From the NCBI GenBank assembly GCA_022823775.1, contig JAJEHI010000041.1, forward strand, positions 1 to 36,261: 36,261 bases of DNA, written 5' to 3'. Shown here in pieces: positions 23,845 to 31,727 of this stretch (its first letter is position 1; each line of letters starts with the position of its first letter). Source of the stretch: Defluviicoccus sp. GTDB lineage: Bacteria > Pseudomonadota > Alphaproteobacteria > MPNO01. The notes beneath the pieces were generated by a model. The model ran no database searches, was not told the DNA's origin, and saw only the letters and a list, made by a program, of their open reading frames with translations. The position numbers were made by a program, and so were the translations under genes.

Positions 23845-24450
23845 GTGCGATATCTGGAAGAGAGAACCGGGGAGGGCCAACCCGCGATGCCGGCACCCGA
23901 GCTGCCTCCCGACGCGGCCGCTTCCACCGCCAGCCGCCCGCGGGCGCCGGACCGCCGCGCGCGCATCTCCTCGGCGGGAAACCGGAGCGGGGCCGCTCCG
24001 CGGTGGGACAGCGCGGGCACGACGCTGACGATCCCGCGCGGCATTAGCTACAGGGGCCGGATTGGACCGTGCGAGAGGCTCACGGTCGAGGGCGTCGTCG
24101 AGACTGAGCTCGACGGCTGCCGTGTGTTGGCGGTCGCCGCGGGCGGCGTGTTCCGGGGCACGGCCGATGTGGAAACCGCCGACATATCGGGCACTCTGGA
24201 AGGATCGCTGAGGGTTCGGGGGACCCTGACCGTGCGAGCCTCGGCGCGGATCCTCTCGGATTCGCTCTCCTACGCCGAGATCGAGATCGAGCGCGGTGGG
24301 ACTGTCACCGGCTCGGTTCGTCCGCTCCCGAAGGATGCGGAACAGACTTCCCCCGCCGGAACGGCCCAACCGGCGACCGTCCGTCCGACCTCCACGGACC
24401 ACCTTCCCGGCGCCACGCTGACCGCGCAGGCACGTCGCCCGGACGGCTGA
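23845..24450 (+). CDS. Bactofilin family polymer-forming protein
   Basis: Cytoskeletal protein of 201 residues with one bactofilin (DUF583) domain at roughly 60-155. The right-handed beta-helix repeats are visible as ISYRGRIGPCERLTVEGVVE, LAVAAGGVFRGTADVETADI and SGTLEGSLRVRGTLTVRASA, with GTVTGSV closing the core. The N-terminal ~55 and C-terminal ~45 residues are Pro/Ala/Thr-rich and disordered, as usual for the family. Bactofilins form nucleotide-free filaments at the membrane, often recruiting cell-wall enzymes. The start is GTG 23845, fixed by a strong GGAGGAG at 23831-23837, 7 bases away. It stands alone, with neighbours on the opposite strand. Whether it works with the peptidoglycan-binding HTH protein at 10261-11157 is speculation. 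Confidence 0.88.
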   Translation: MRYLEERTGEGQPAMPAPELPPDAAASTASRPRAPDRRARISSAGNRSGAAPRWDSAGTTLTIPRGISYRGRIGPCERLTVEGVVETELDGCRVLAVAAGGVFRGTADVETADISGTLEGSLRVRGTLTVRASARILSDSLSYAEIEIERGGTVTGSVRPLPKDAEQTSPAGTAQPATVRPTSTDHLPGATLTAQARRPDG

Positions 24451-24563
24451 CGAGCGCGCGCCGCCCGCGATTCCCGTCTTCGGGCTCCGCCCTGTGCCTC
24501 AATGCGGCGACCCCTCAGGTACCGCTACCGGACGACGGGCGGGCGCGACATATAGGAGATCGC

Positions 24564-25727
24564 CTACCGATCGCGCTTGCCCGCGAATGCGCCCGCTATG
24601 CCGTCCCGGTGGAACAGCCCGCCTACTTCCTCGTGCCCGGGGCCGTAGAGGCGGCCGTAAAGGCTCCCGTCTGCCGCGGCGCCGAAGCTCCCGTCCCGGA
24701 AGTAGCCCTCCCCGTCGTTGAACCGGACATCGTCGGTCCCGAACTCCCTCCCTTGGAGAGGCAGCCCTCGCCAGACCATATCGCCGATCCCGGCGCCGGT
24801 GTCCTCGTTCACGATGTCGGTGAACGCGACCTCGACCGAGACCCCGGTGCCGGCGGCGAGGCCGGAAACGGTGATGGCGGAATCGCCATGCACGAAAGCG
24901 CCGGGCCCGCCGGAGAGGGAGGCCTCCACGCCGGACATGACGCCGGACCAGGTCGCGCTATCGCCCGGCGAGGCCAACGGGCCTGAGTGGCTCGCGTCTC
25001 CGAACCAGGTGGTCTTGTAGTGTCCGAGACCCGCGTCCTCCTGCATCGTGAATGTCTCCACGAGGAAGAACCCATGGTCCATCCAGGCGCCGAAGGCCCG
25101 ATGGAGGGCCGAACGCTGCCCCTCGGTCACGGTCCGCGCTTTGCTTGCCAGCGCGATCCCCCGGCGCGGGTCGAGGAGCTCGAAACCGGAGAGATCGGGC
25201 CGGTGATCGTCGCTCGGGTGCCGGGCGCCGCCCGCGGCGGGCCGGTCGACGTGGATCGCGTCCGCGACCGGACATCCCAGCGCCTCGCAGGTCGCGATTC
25301 CTCCCCCGAAGCTGACCGCGACGGGCCAGGTCGAATCCAGCAACCGGCGCCGCAGCAGATCCTCGACCGAATCGGAAGCCGGAGACAGGGGCACGATGGC
25401 GGGGACGCCCCCGGCCGGGTCGTAGCCGACGCTCCCGTCGGCGGCGACGACGACCTCGCAGGCGGTCGTGTCGGCAGGACAGTAGATGGTTACGTTTCCA
25501 CGATCTTGGGCCATCCCGGACCCGACGGTGATGCGGCTCCCCGGATCGAGCCCGTGGTCTGCGGTCACGCCGGCAAGAGCCCTGATATCTTCGGTCTGTG
25601 CCGGTGGCCCGCCATCGCCCGCACAACCGGACACCATCGCCACGAACGACGCGGCTACCGCCAATTGGGAAATACGACGAATCGTCCCACGGGGCACGGG
25701 AAACGACCTCATCGAGCGATCGGTCAT
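24564..25727 (-). CDS. TbpB-like surface lipoprotein (transferrin-binding-protein-like fold)
   Basis: Exported lipoprotein of 387 residues. The signal peptide ends in a lipobox (VAMVSGC, Cys near residue 35) followed by AGDGGPP. The middle contains AFGAWMDHGFFLVETF and DSATWSGVMSGVEASL. The C-terminus shows the barrel-domain ending of TbpB-like proteins, LYGRLYGPGHEEVGGLF then GIAGAFAGKR (family pattern 'G.fyGp...E.gG.f....GaFgakR'). The same order of motifs occurs in the lipoprotein at 34636-35532. Four N-terminal cysteines may pair (CPADTTAC, CEALGC). Its start and the 178 bases before it lie in the ~0.4 kb direct repeat. The start region is conserved in the repeat's other copy (M[T/N]DRSMRSFPVP), which supports ATG 25727. 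It probably binds a ligand at the outer surface; transferrin itself is unlikely and the ligand is unknown. Confidence 0.78.
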   Translation of the reverse strand: MTDRSMRSFPVPRGTIRRISQLAVAASFVAMVSGCAGDGGPPAQTEDIRALAGVTADHGLDPGSRITVGSGMAQDRGNVTIYCPADTTACEVVVAADGSVGYDPAGGVPAIVPLSPASDSVEDLLRRRLLDSTWPVAVSFGGGIATCEALGCPVADAIHVDRPAAGGARHPSDDHRPDLSGFELLDPRRGIALASKARTVTEGQRSALHRAFGAWMDHGFFLVETFTMQEDAGLGHYKTTWFGDASHSGPLASPGDSATWSGVMSGVEASLSGGPGAFVHGDSAITVSGLAAGTGVSVEVAFTDIVNEDTGAGIGDMVWRGLPLQGREFGTDDVRFNDGEGYFRDGSFGAAADGSLYGRLYGPGHEEVGGLFHRDGIAGAFAGKRDR

Positions 25728-26080
25728 GTATCGAACCTATCACCGCCCCGGGGCCGCGAGCGACCCGAACGATCGGCCGCGCGAGCGACCGGAAGGGGGC
25801 ACGAGAGCGCCACGGATGCTCGCCCGACGGATGCCGCGTTCGGGTATTGCCCCGACCTCCGAACGGGAACCTTCGGTCCTCCGGTGACGCCGAAACCGAG
25901 GACTCTAGTTCTCGAACGCCACCGCCCGGACCTCCTCGATCCGTTCGTCCCCGGTGAAGCGCCAGATGCCGATATGGCCGCGGCGCGGACCGCCGTTCGC
26001 GTCCCAGTCCATGCTGCCCGAGGCGCCCTCGTAGTCGATCTCCCCGCCGCCCGCGAGAATGCCGAGCGCGTCGGCAACAC
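25691..26080. repeat. Direct repeat copy A (SBP 3' end, spacer, lipoprotein start)
   Basis: About 390 bases are repeated in the same orientation at 30007-30410 with scattered substitutions and a 14-base length difference in the spacer. On the minus strand it holds the last ~58 codons of a Peripla_BP_6 gene, a ~178-base spacer, and the first 12 codons of the lipoprotein gene. Similarity stops abruptly at both ends: at ~26080 on entering the integrase islet and at ~25691 inside the lipoprotein signal peptide. Confidence 0.85.
25905..26080 (-). pseudogene. 3'-terminal fragment of a Peripla_BP_6 binding protein gene
   Basis: The frame ending at 25905 gives GILAGGGEIDYEGASGSMDW, then DANGGPRRGHIGIWRFTGDE, then RIEEVRAVAFEN. 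This nearly repeats the C-terminus of the complete binding protein at 30235-31509. Upstream of 26080 the homology ends and unrelated sequence leads into the truncated integrase. It is therefore a remnant of a second SBP gene, cut at or near the islet boundary. Confidence 0.8.
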
Positions 26081-26207
26081 CCTTGCGGCGCACCATGCGG
26101 TGCTAGCTATCCGATACAGGGTCATATTTTCTCCCCCACCCGGTTGCAGCGGGACAGAGGCCGCATCGGTTCCCTCCCCTTCTGCAACCCGATCCGGGAG
26201 AACCGAC

Positions 26208-26621
26208 ATGCCCGGAACCAACGTCACCGACGCTCGAATCGGGGCGCTCGTTCCACGCCAGACCTCATACGACATCCGCGACGCCAAACTCAAGGGCTTC
26301 GGCGTCCGGGTGACGCCCTCGGGAAGGAAGCGCTTCTTCCTCCATTGCCAGCATCGCGGCGAGCGAGTCTGGAAGATAGTGGGCGATTTCGGCATGCTCG
26401 ACATGACCGAAACGCGGTCCCGCGCGACCGAAATGCTGGCCGCGATCAGGCGGGGCGAGGCCGCGCCCGCCCGGCCCGAAAACGCGCTCTTCGAGGTCGT
26501 CGCGGCGACCGTGTTCCAGAACCACGAGCGGGGCTGGGAGTCGCGCACTCTGCTCGTCAACCGGGGTTATCTCAGGAACCAAATCCTGCCCCATTTCGCG
26601 GGGCGGAACATCCGCCAATTT
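26208..26621 (+). pseudogene. Truncated tyrosine integrase (DUF4102-type N-terminus)
   Basis: ATG 26208, preceded by GGGAG, opens MPGTNVTDARIGALVPRQTS, then YDIRDAKLKGFGVRVTPSGR, then KRFFLHCQHRGERVWKIVGD. This is the arm-binding domain of island integrases. It continues through MTETRSRATEMLAAIRRGE into the start of the SAM-like core-binding domain (RTLLVNRGYLRNQILPHFAG). The frame then runs into sequence that is antisense to the end of the Fic gene. The catalytic domain (R..HRY) is missing, so the enzyme cannot recombine DNA. It marks the left side of a 3.9 kb islet; the loss of its 3' half coincides with the Fic gene boundary. Confidence 0.8.
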
Positions 26622-26630
26622 GAACCGGTT

Positions 26631-28250
26631 CTAATGAAGCGCCTGCCCGAATGCTTCGCCATAGAGACGCTCGATCCTTTCTGTCTCTTCATCCGTCAGC
26701 GCCTCGAATTCTCCTTCTCGCGCCCGCCGCGAAAGGCGCCCTCCATTTTGGTGCAAGAACCGGAACAAAAGGTCGGCGGTGCGATCGGGCATATCGGCGA
26801 TCGCCTGAAGGTGCCCCGTGAACCGGTCGTAGCGCCGGAGGAAATCCGTTTCGTTCGGCAGGTCTTCCTCGATCGTCCTGCGCACGCACTCGAACAGGAA
26901 TTCCGCATGAGGCGTGGCGTCGAAAAAGCGATATAAATCCGCCGTGTCGTTGAGCACCCGGACATTCCCGCGCTCTGTCGGCTCCCACTCGATGAGCGGC
27001 AGGAGCCGCCGCGAATAGTCCTCCAGAGTCGCGCGATACGCGCCGATCCGCTCCAGGATCGCGGCAGATACCGGAAACACGAGCCCGGGCGGGTTGAAGC
27101 CCCGTTGCGCCAGGACGTGATGAATGAGATAGCGATGGATGCGCCCGTTCCCGTCATCAAAGGGATGAATGTACACAAAGCCGAACGCCAGCGCCGCAGC
27201 TGCGATGACAGGATCGAGCGTGGATGCCGGATCTCGGTCGAAGGCGGCCAAGCCTTCGATCAGGGAGGCGAGGTCTTCGTGCCGCGCGCCGATGTGGTCG
27301 GGGAGCGGCGTGCCCGTGTCCCGGTCGTGCTCGCCGACGAATCCGCCTTCGATGCGCAAGCCGAGACGGACGAACCGGTCGTCGCCGATCACGATGTCCT
27401 GGAGCCGAAGCAGTTCATCGAGGTCGATGGGTTGCCGCCCGGCCCCAGCGATAGCTCGGCCCCAGCGCTGAATGCGGTTGTGCGGGGGGCGCTCGCCCTC
27501 GATCGCGTAGCTCGACCTGGAATCCTTCAGGAGCAGGAAAGCGGCTGTGCGGGCCAGCAAGTCCCCCGGCACCGCAGCGACGACCTCCCGTGCCCGCTCC
27601 GCGAGATCGAGATCGATGAATTCCTCGAGTGCTTCCGTGCGCCGGACGAGCGGACAGAAACCCGGTGTGCCCGGCAGGTTGTTCCTGACGCGATGCCGCG
27701 TGGAGTTCTCGCCGGGGACCGCCCATTGCTGCTGCGGATTAACGGCCGGCACGTAGTCGCCCCGTGTGGCGTCGGGTAGTTCCAGACGCTGCCCGGTGAG
27801 CCACTCGTAGAGAAACCAGAGGCGCCGTGCATAGCCACCCGTGGGCGTATTCCGGACGATGGATCCGATCTCGGCCGCGTCCACCGCAAGGAAGAGGCGC
27901 TTCAGAACGGCGAGATCGAGCCCCTCATGCTTGAGGGCGAAGGTCAGATGCGCTTCCAGTGTGGGGCGCGGGGCATGGCGAGGGGTGAGCAGGCGCCAGC
28001 CTCCCCCCTCCAGGATCCTGTGCCGCTCGCCCGTGCCGGACAAGGTCCGCGGCAGGGGAACCTGCAGGCCGCAGGCATCGATCAGGGCGGAATAACCGGC
28101 CGGCGTCGCCCGGTCCGGCAACCGTCTGTCCCGAAAAACCGTGATCGGCCCTGAAAACCGATGTTGTTGCATGACATTCATGAATTTCGATGCTTCTGCA
28201 TGAAAACCGAAGCCAACAGCCCCGGTTCCTGAAATTCCATGATACAGCAT
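26631..28250 (-). CDS. Fic family protein (AMPylator-type)
   Basis: Protein of about 539 residues with a complete Fic core. The catalytic motif is HPFDDGNGRIHR near 361-372 (canonical HxFx[D/E]GNGRxxR). An N-terminal inhibitory helix motif SSYAIEGE lies near 247-254 (S...EG type, class II). The beta-hairpin flap region precedes the motif and a winged-helix-like C-terminal region follows (TADLLFRFLHQNGGRLSRRA). Class II Fic proteins transfer AMP from ATP to target hydroxyls and are self-inhibited by this Glu. No small antitoxin gene accompanies it, as expected. The chosen ATG 28250 has GGAGAAGG 8 bases upstream; ATG 28181 or 28172 would remove a segment that overlaps direct repeats and remain possible. 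It sits inside the islet bounded by the 0.4 kb repeats. Its stop is within ~10 bases of the integrase truncation. Confidence 0.85.
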   Translation of the reverse strand: MLYHGISGTGAVGFGFHAEASKFMNVMQQHRFSGPITVFRDRRLPDRATPAGYSALIDACGLQVPLPRTLSGTGERHRILEGGGWRLLTPRHAPRPTLEAHLTFALKHEGLDLAVLKRLFLAVDAAEIGSIVRNTPTGGYARRLWFLYEWLTGQRLELPDATRGDYVPAVNPQQQWAVPGENSTRHRVRNNLPGTPGFCPLVRRTEALEEFIDLDLAERAREVVAAVPGDLLARTAAFLLLKDSRSSYAIEGERPPHNRIQRWGRAIAGAGRQPIDLDELLRLQDIVIGDDRFVRLGLRIEGGFVGEHDRDTGTPLPDHIGARHEDLASLIEGLAAFDRDPASTLDPVIAAAALAFGFVYIHPFDDGNGRIHRYLIHHVLAQRGFNPPGLVFPVSAAILERIGAYRATLEDYSRRLLPLIEWEPTERGNVRVLNDTADLYRFFDATPHAEFLFECVRRTIEEDLPNETDFLRRYDRFTGHLQAIADMPDRTADLLFRFLHQNGGRLSRRAREGEFEALTDEETERIERLYGEAFGQALH

Positions 28251-28255
28251 GAAAA
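28152..28255 (-). repeat. Three imperfect 26-bp direct repeats at the Fic gene start
   Basis: Segments at 28152-28177, 28181-28206 and 28230-28255 share a pattern. On the minus strand it reads TTTTCATGC, five variable bases, then CAT.GAATTTCA. Copies two and three agree at 21 of 26 positions; the first is weaker. They overlap all three candidate start codons. Iterated operators for autoregulation are one reading; a decayed tandem duplication of the gene start is another, because two copies are in the same reading frame (MLYHGISG and MQQHRFSG). Confidence 0.45.
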
Positions 28256-28489
28256 ACACCTTCTCCAGGTGACACTGGTGCTATTCATCTGTTGCTAAAC
28301 GCAATACGTGAATTTCCTTGATTCGTAAACGCGCCGGAACAGGCCGACAAGCCGTCAGGCTATGGCGCAGAAGGCGACCGGCAGTGCGGCTCATGCCCCC
28401 CGGGCGCCCGGAAGAGCGAGCGCAGCAGGAGAGCACCATCGGACGCTGCGTAGTTTCAGCGGGAGGTTGGCTGCGTGATTCTGCAAGCG

Positions 28490-28597
28490 TCCGACCTGCG
28501 CAGGGACGAAGCCGAGCACATGACCGAGCGCTATGAGGCGCTGTGCGCCCATTACGGCATGACGGTCTCGCGCAACAACCGCGGCGCGGCGCACGAG
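28490..28597 (+). mobile_element. Remnant of an IS21-family IstA transposase
   Basis: The plus strand encodes MTERYEALCAHYGM, then TVSRNNRGAAHE, essentially the IS21 IstA sequence around '..YEALCAHYGM.PSRNN.G.AHENG.IE..' in the transposase core. The next expected residues (NG.IE, including the catalytic Glu) are lost: the frame continues TGWTPMV and drifts into the promoter region of the following gene. IstB and terminal repeats are not seen. Confidence 0.6.
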
Positions 28598-28648
28598 ACA
28601 GGGTGGACACCCATGGTGGTTTCCTCCGCCCAGGAAGAAATTCTGCCC

Positions 28649-28664
28649 GATAGTGGGAACTATC
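28649..28664. promoter_or_regulatory. Palindrome upstream of the nucleotidyltransferase gene
   Basis: GATAGT (28649-28654) and ACTATC (28659-28664) form a perfect inverted repeat around GGGA. Related half-elements occur downstream of the promoter: ATAAGTGGAA (28739-28748) and GATAGTGAGAATC (28768-28780), the latter directly before the start codon. Together they look like an operator set for the gene that follows. Confidence 0.4.
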
Positions 28665-28693
28665 AAAATATCAATATGTTATGTTTATTTCTC

Positions 28694-28722
28694 TTGTAAT
28701 CGGTTCCAGTTTCCCCTATGAT
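28694..28722 (+). promoter_or_regulatory. Predicted promoter of the nucleotidyltransferase gene
   Basis: TTGTAA (28694-28699) and TATGAT (28717-28722) are separated by exactly 17 bases in an AT-rich stretch. Transcription would begin near 28730. Because the -10 contains the upstream in-frame ATG at 28718, that codon cannot be the start; ATG 28781 fits the promoter better. Confidence 0.55.
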
Positions 28723-28780
28723 ATACGAAACTTCTCCCATAAGTGGAAATAGACTATATTGCAATATGATAGTGAGAATC

Positions 28781-29779
28781 ATGCTTGCAGAACTCAATAA
28801 CGCCCAAAGACGCCAGTTCGTCGATGCAGTGCAAATTTTCGAGGCGTGGGAGGACTCCAGAGCCGAGCTCGGTCGACGCTTCGTGGGCTCCATGCGGTGG
28901 GTGGAACGGAAAGGGCATGTCTACCTGTTGCGAAAGCGAGCCAGCAGCGAAGTTTCACTTGGCCGAAAGACCGAAAAGACGGAGGAGATCTACCGTGCGT
29001 TCCGCGACGGCCGCGATGCAGAGCGGAACCGATACAGGGAGCTGGATGCGCGTCTCAAGGAGATGGCGCCGGTGAACCGAGCGCTGCGTCTGAACCGCGT
29101 TCCGCTGATCACGGCCCGAATTCTCCGCCACCTGGCGAGCGCGCAGGTCCTTGGACGGAACATCTCTGTCGTTGGCACCAACAGTCTCTACCTTTACGAA
29201 GCTCTGGCGGGCGTCCAGCTAAGGAGCGATCTGCTCGCGACCAACGATGTGGACCTCCTTTGGGACGCCCGCCAAAGCTTGAGTCTGTGCGTCAGCGACT
29301 TCCGCCGCGAGGGCGTCATCGGCTACCTCAAGCGCGCGGACCAATCATTCCGACGCAGCGGCGGCCAGCATTTCCGCGCTGTCAATCGAAACGGCTTCAT
29401 GGTTGATCTGATCCATCCAATCGACGACCTGCGGACGGCCACGGACAACCCCGCCAACGAGGAAGACCTGGTCGGTATAGGCATCGAGGGTCTCGAGTGG
29501 CTGGTCAACGCGCCGAAGTTGGAGGGAGTCGTCATTGGCGAGGATGGCATTCCCCTGCGATGCTGGTCCGTCGATCCCCGTGCCTTCGCCTTACACAAGG
29601 CTTGGATTGCGGGACGAGCCGACCGGGAGCCGGTAAGGCGCGTTCGCGACCGTGCACAGTCGCGAGAAGTGGCACGGATAGCCAAACATTACCTGGGTAT
29701 GGAGATGTCGGATCCCGCGCTTTCCGCATTGCCCTCATTTATGCGCGGGTTCGCCGAGGGTCTGGACCAGGATTGCTAA
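28781..29779 (+). CDS. GSU2403 family nucleotidyltransferase fold protein
   Basis: Predicted nucleotidyltransferase of 332 residues in the NTP_transf_8/GSU2403 family. The N-terminal helical part (LNNAQRRQFVDAVQIFEAWE, WVERKGHVYLLRKRAS) is followed by the transferase core near 135-215. The core shows ISVVGTNSLYLYEALAGV (G..S-like nucleotide loop), then ATNDVDLLWDAR (DxD metal ligands) and FMVDLIHPIDD (third acidic residue). The C-terminus has LEWLVNAPKLEGVVIGEDGI and PRAFALHKAWIAGR. Its activity is not established experimentally as far as I know; the fold places it with AbiEii-like and MNT toxins, so a growth-control or defence role is a reasonable inference. ATG 28781 is chosen over 28718 and 28766 from the promoter position. 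It is the last gene of the islet and its base composition is less GC-rich than the surroundings. Confidence 0.8.
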   Translation: MLAELNNAQRRQFVDAVQIFEAWEDSRAELGRRFVGSMRWVERKGHVYLLRKRASSEVSLGRKTEKTEEIYRAFRDGRDAERNRYRELDARLKEMAPVNRALRLNRVPLITARILRHLASAQVLGRNISVVGTNSLYLYEALAGVQLRSDLLATNDVDLLWDARQSLSLCVSDFRREGVIGYLKRADQSFRRSGGQHFRAVNRNGFMVDLIHPIDDLRTATDNPANEEDLVGIGIEGLEWLVNAPKLEGVVIGEDGIPLRCWSVDPRAFALHKAWIAGRADREPVRRVRDRAQSREVARIAKHYLGMEMSDPALSALPSFMRGFAEGLDQDC

Positions 29780-30006
29780 TGTCCGGGTTAAGCCGGAACG
29801 CCGGCGCCGGCTGTGTCCCCGAGCGTGTCGATCACCCTCCACTTCGGCGACCAGGTGCGAAGGCCGGCATCCTCGTAAAAGAATGCGCGAATGGCCAACT
29901 CGTCGGCCCGCACATTTTGTTTGGCAATTGGGCGTTCGATGGCTCGGTGCGGCGGAGGCGGAGGCCGCGAAGAAGCCGCCCGTAGTTCGGCCTGACGGTT
30001 CTCGGT

Positions 30007-30043
30007 GGGGCACCGGAAACGACCTCATCGAGCGATCGTTCAT
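30007..30043 (-). pseudogene. 12-codon start fragment of a lipoprotein gene
   Basis: ATG 30043 begins MNDRSMRSFPVP, which differs from the intact lipoprotein start at 25727 (MTDRSMRSFPVP) by one residue. After that the sequence becomes unrelated (islet DNA). It shows that a second lipoprotein gene once followed the complete binding protein. Confidence 0.7.
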
Positions 30044-30410
30044 GTATCGAACCTATCACCGCCCCGGGGCCGCAAGCGACCCGAACGATCGACCGCGCGA
30101 GCGACCGCAAGGGGGCACGAGAGCGCCACGGATGCTCGCCCGACCGATGCCGCGTTCGGGTATCGCCTCCGGGCGCCGAACGGAAACCTCCGGTCGAACC
30201 GTTCGGTCCTCCGGCGACTTCGAAACCGGAAACCCTAGTTTCCGAAGGCCACCGCCCGGACCTCCTCGATCCGTTCGTCCCCGGTGAAGCGCCAGATGCC
30301 GATATGGCCGCGGCGCAGATCGCCGTTCGCGTCCCAGTCCATGCTGCCCGAGGCGCCCTCGTAGTCGATCTCTCCGCCGCCCGCGAGAATGCGGAGCGCC
30401 TCGGCGACGC
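30007..30410. repeat. Direct repeat copy B (SBP 3' end, spacer, lipoprotein start)
   Basis: Second copy of the segment at 25691-26080, same orientation, about 404 bases. On the minus strand it includes the genuine 3' end of the complete binding protein gene (stop at 30235), the spacer, and ATG 30043 with 12 codons (MNDRSMRSFPVP) of a lipoprotein gene that breaks off at ~30007. Thus copy B keeps the SBP and loses the lipoprotein; copy A does the opposite. Confidence 0.85.
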
Positions 30411-31509
30411 CGCCCGGGCCGGCATTCACGACGGTGCCGGGCGAACTGCCCACCGAGCGGAGCCGGTCGCGGATCGCGGCGCCGTCCAACCGCCCCGCGG
30501 CCTGCGCCGCAAGCGCCAGAGCGATCGTGGCGTCGTAGGTCTCCTTAACGTAGGCGAGTACCGGCGGCGCGCCGTACGCGGCGAGCCAGGCCGCCTCCCA
30601 CGCCGCGGAGGCCGCGCTCTCCGGCGCCGACGCGGGCCCGGTTCCGTACATGCCGCCGAGGCGGTCGCCGCCCAGGGAGCGGACCAGGCTCGGCCGCTTG
30701 GCGCCGTCGCCGAAGAGGAAGCTCTCGTAAAGCCCGTTGTCGATCGCCTCGCGGACCATGGCGAGGGCCGCCGTCTCGAAGGCGATCACCAGCAGGGCCT
30801 GCGCGCCGCCGCTCGCGGACTCGCGCAGCGCGGACAGGAAGCCGGTCTCGCCGCGGTCCACCGGGACGACCCTTATTGGACCGTCCCAGGCCGCCTCGAA
30901 CGCGGCGGCGAGGCCCCTCCCCCAGGGATCGTCGACATGAACCAGGCCAATATTCTCGAAGCCCCGCTCGCGCGCGACGCGGGCGAGGACGGGTCCCTGG
31001 GACACATCGGAAAGCGCGGTTCGAAACAGGAAGTCGTTTTCGGCGACGCCAGCCAGCGCCGGCGACGTGGCCGAGAAGCTGACGGTGGGGATCGCGGCCG
31101 GACGGATCACCCGCTCGGCCACCGGCAGCGCGCTGGCGCTGGCGTTGGGGCCGACGATGGCATGCACGCCCTCGACCTCGACCAGACGCCGTGCCGCCGC
31201 GACCGCCTTCTCCGGGTCCGCCGTGGCGTCGGCGACCGCGGCCGTCACCGGCAGGCCCAACACGCCGCCGCCGCCGTTGACATGCCCGATCGCGAGCTCG
31301 AACGCCCGCCGCCTGTCCCTGGGGACCTCCGCCGAACCGCTGCTCAGATCCAGCAGCAATCCGATCCTGAGCGCGGCGGGTTGTTGCGCCGGTACCGTCG
31401 CGGGCTCCGCCGCCGCGCCGGCGAGCGACACGCCCGCCGTGCCCAGCAGCAGCCCGATGGCACACGCCGGGACAGATGCCCGATGGCGGAGGCCGCGGAT
31501 CGTGGGCAA
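30235..31509 (-). CDS. Periplasmic amino-acid/amide-type ABC substrate-binding protein (Peripla_BP_6)
   Basis: Periplasmic binding protein of about 424 residues. A signal peptide (RGLRHRASVPACAIGLLLGT, cleavage near ..LAGAAAEP) leads into the type I fold: LRIGLLLDLSSGSAEVPRDR, LAIGHVNGGGGVLGLPV, AVADATADPEKAVAAARRLV, HAIVGPNASASALPVAERVI, IPTVSFSATSPALAG and FLFRTALSDVSQG. These are the ordered landmarks of LivJ/AmiC-like proteins. The C-terminus is duplicated in two decayed copies (25905-26080 and 32392-32490). No permease or ATPase genes are adjacent, so it is an orphan receptor here. The start is taken as TTG 31509, the only start-like codon giving a proper signal peptide; GGAGGA lies only 3 bases upstream, so the exact start is uncertain. 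Its sequence is intact. Confidence 0.85.
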   Translation of the reverse strand: MPTIRGLRHRASVPACAIGLLLGTAGVSLAGAAAEPATVPAQQPAALRIGLLLDLSSGSAEVPRDRRRAFELAIGHVNGGGGVLGLPVTAAVADATADPEKAVAAARRLVEVEGVHAIVGPNASASALPVAERVIRPAAIPTVSFSATSPALAGVAENDFLFRTALSDVSQGPVLARVARERGFENIGLVHVDDPWGRGLAAAFEAAWDGPIRVVPVDRGETGFLSALRESASGGAQALLVIAFETAALAMVREAIDNGLYESFLFGDGAKRPSLVRSLGGDRLGGMYGTGPASAPESAASAAWEAAWLAAYGAPPVLAYVKETYDATIALALAAQAAGRLDGAAIRDRLRSVGSSPGTVVNAGPGGVAEALRILAGGGEIDYEGASGSMDWDANGDLRRGHIGIWRFTGDERIEEVRAVAFGN

Positions 31510-31727
31510 CTTCCTCCAAGCCGATGAGAGAAGCTCGACAAGCGTATCCGCGACAAGGGCAGGAACCGCTACCTCCCGCCGGCGCACGGGACACCGTGCG
31601 GAGCGATGTGCGATCCGTTCGCGTTCGTGAAGGATATCGCCAGAAACCCTCAACCCCCGTGCCCGTCCAGGCGCCGCCGACTCTCGGCGATTCCCTGCCG
31701 GCCCGGTGCCGAGATGCGGAACGGCTG

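Noticed and set aside
28718..28780. Longer start (ATG 28718) for the nucleotidyltransferase
   Set aside because: The codon lies inside a well-spaced -10 element, and the extra residues are not family-like.
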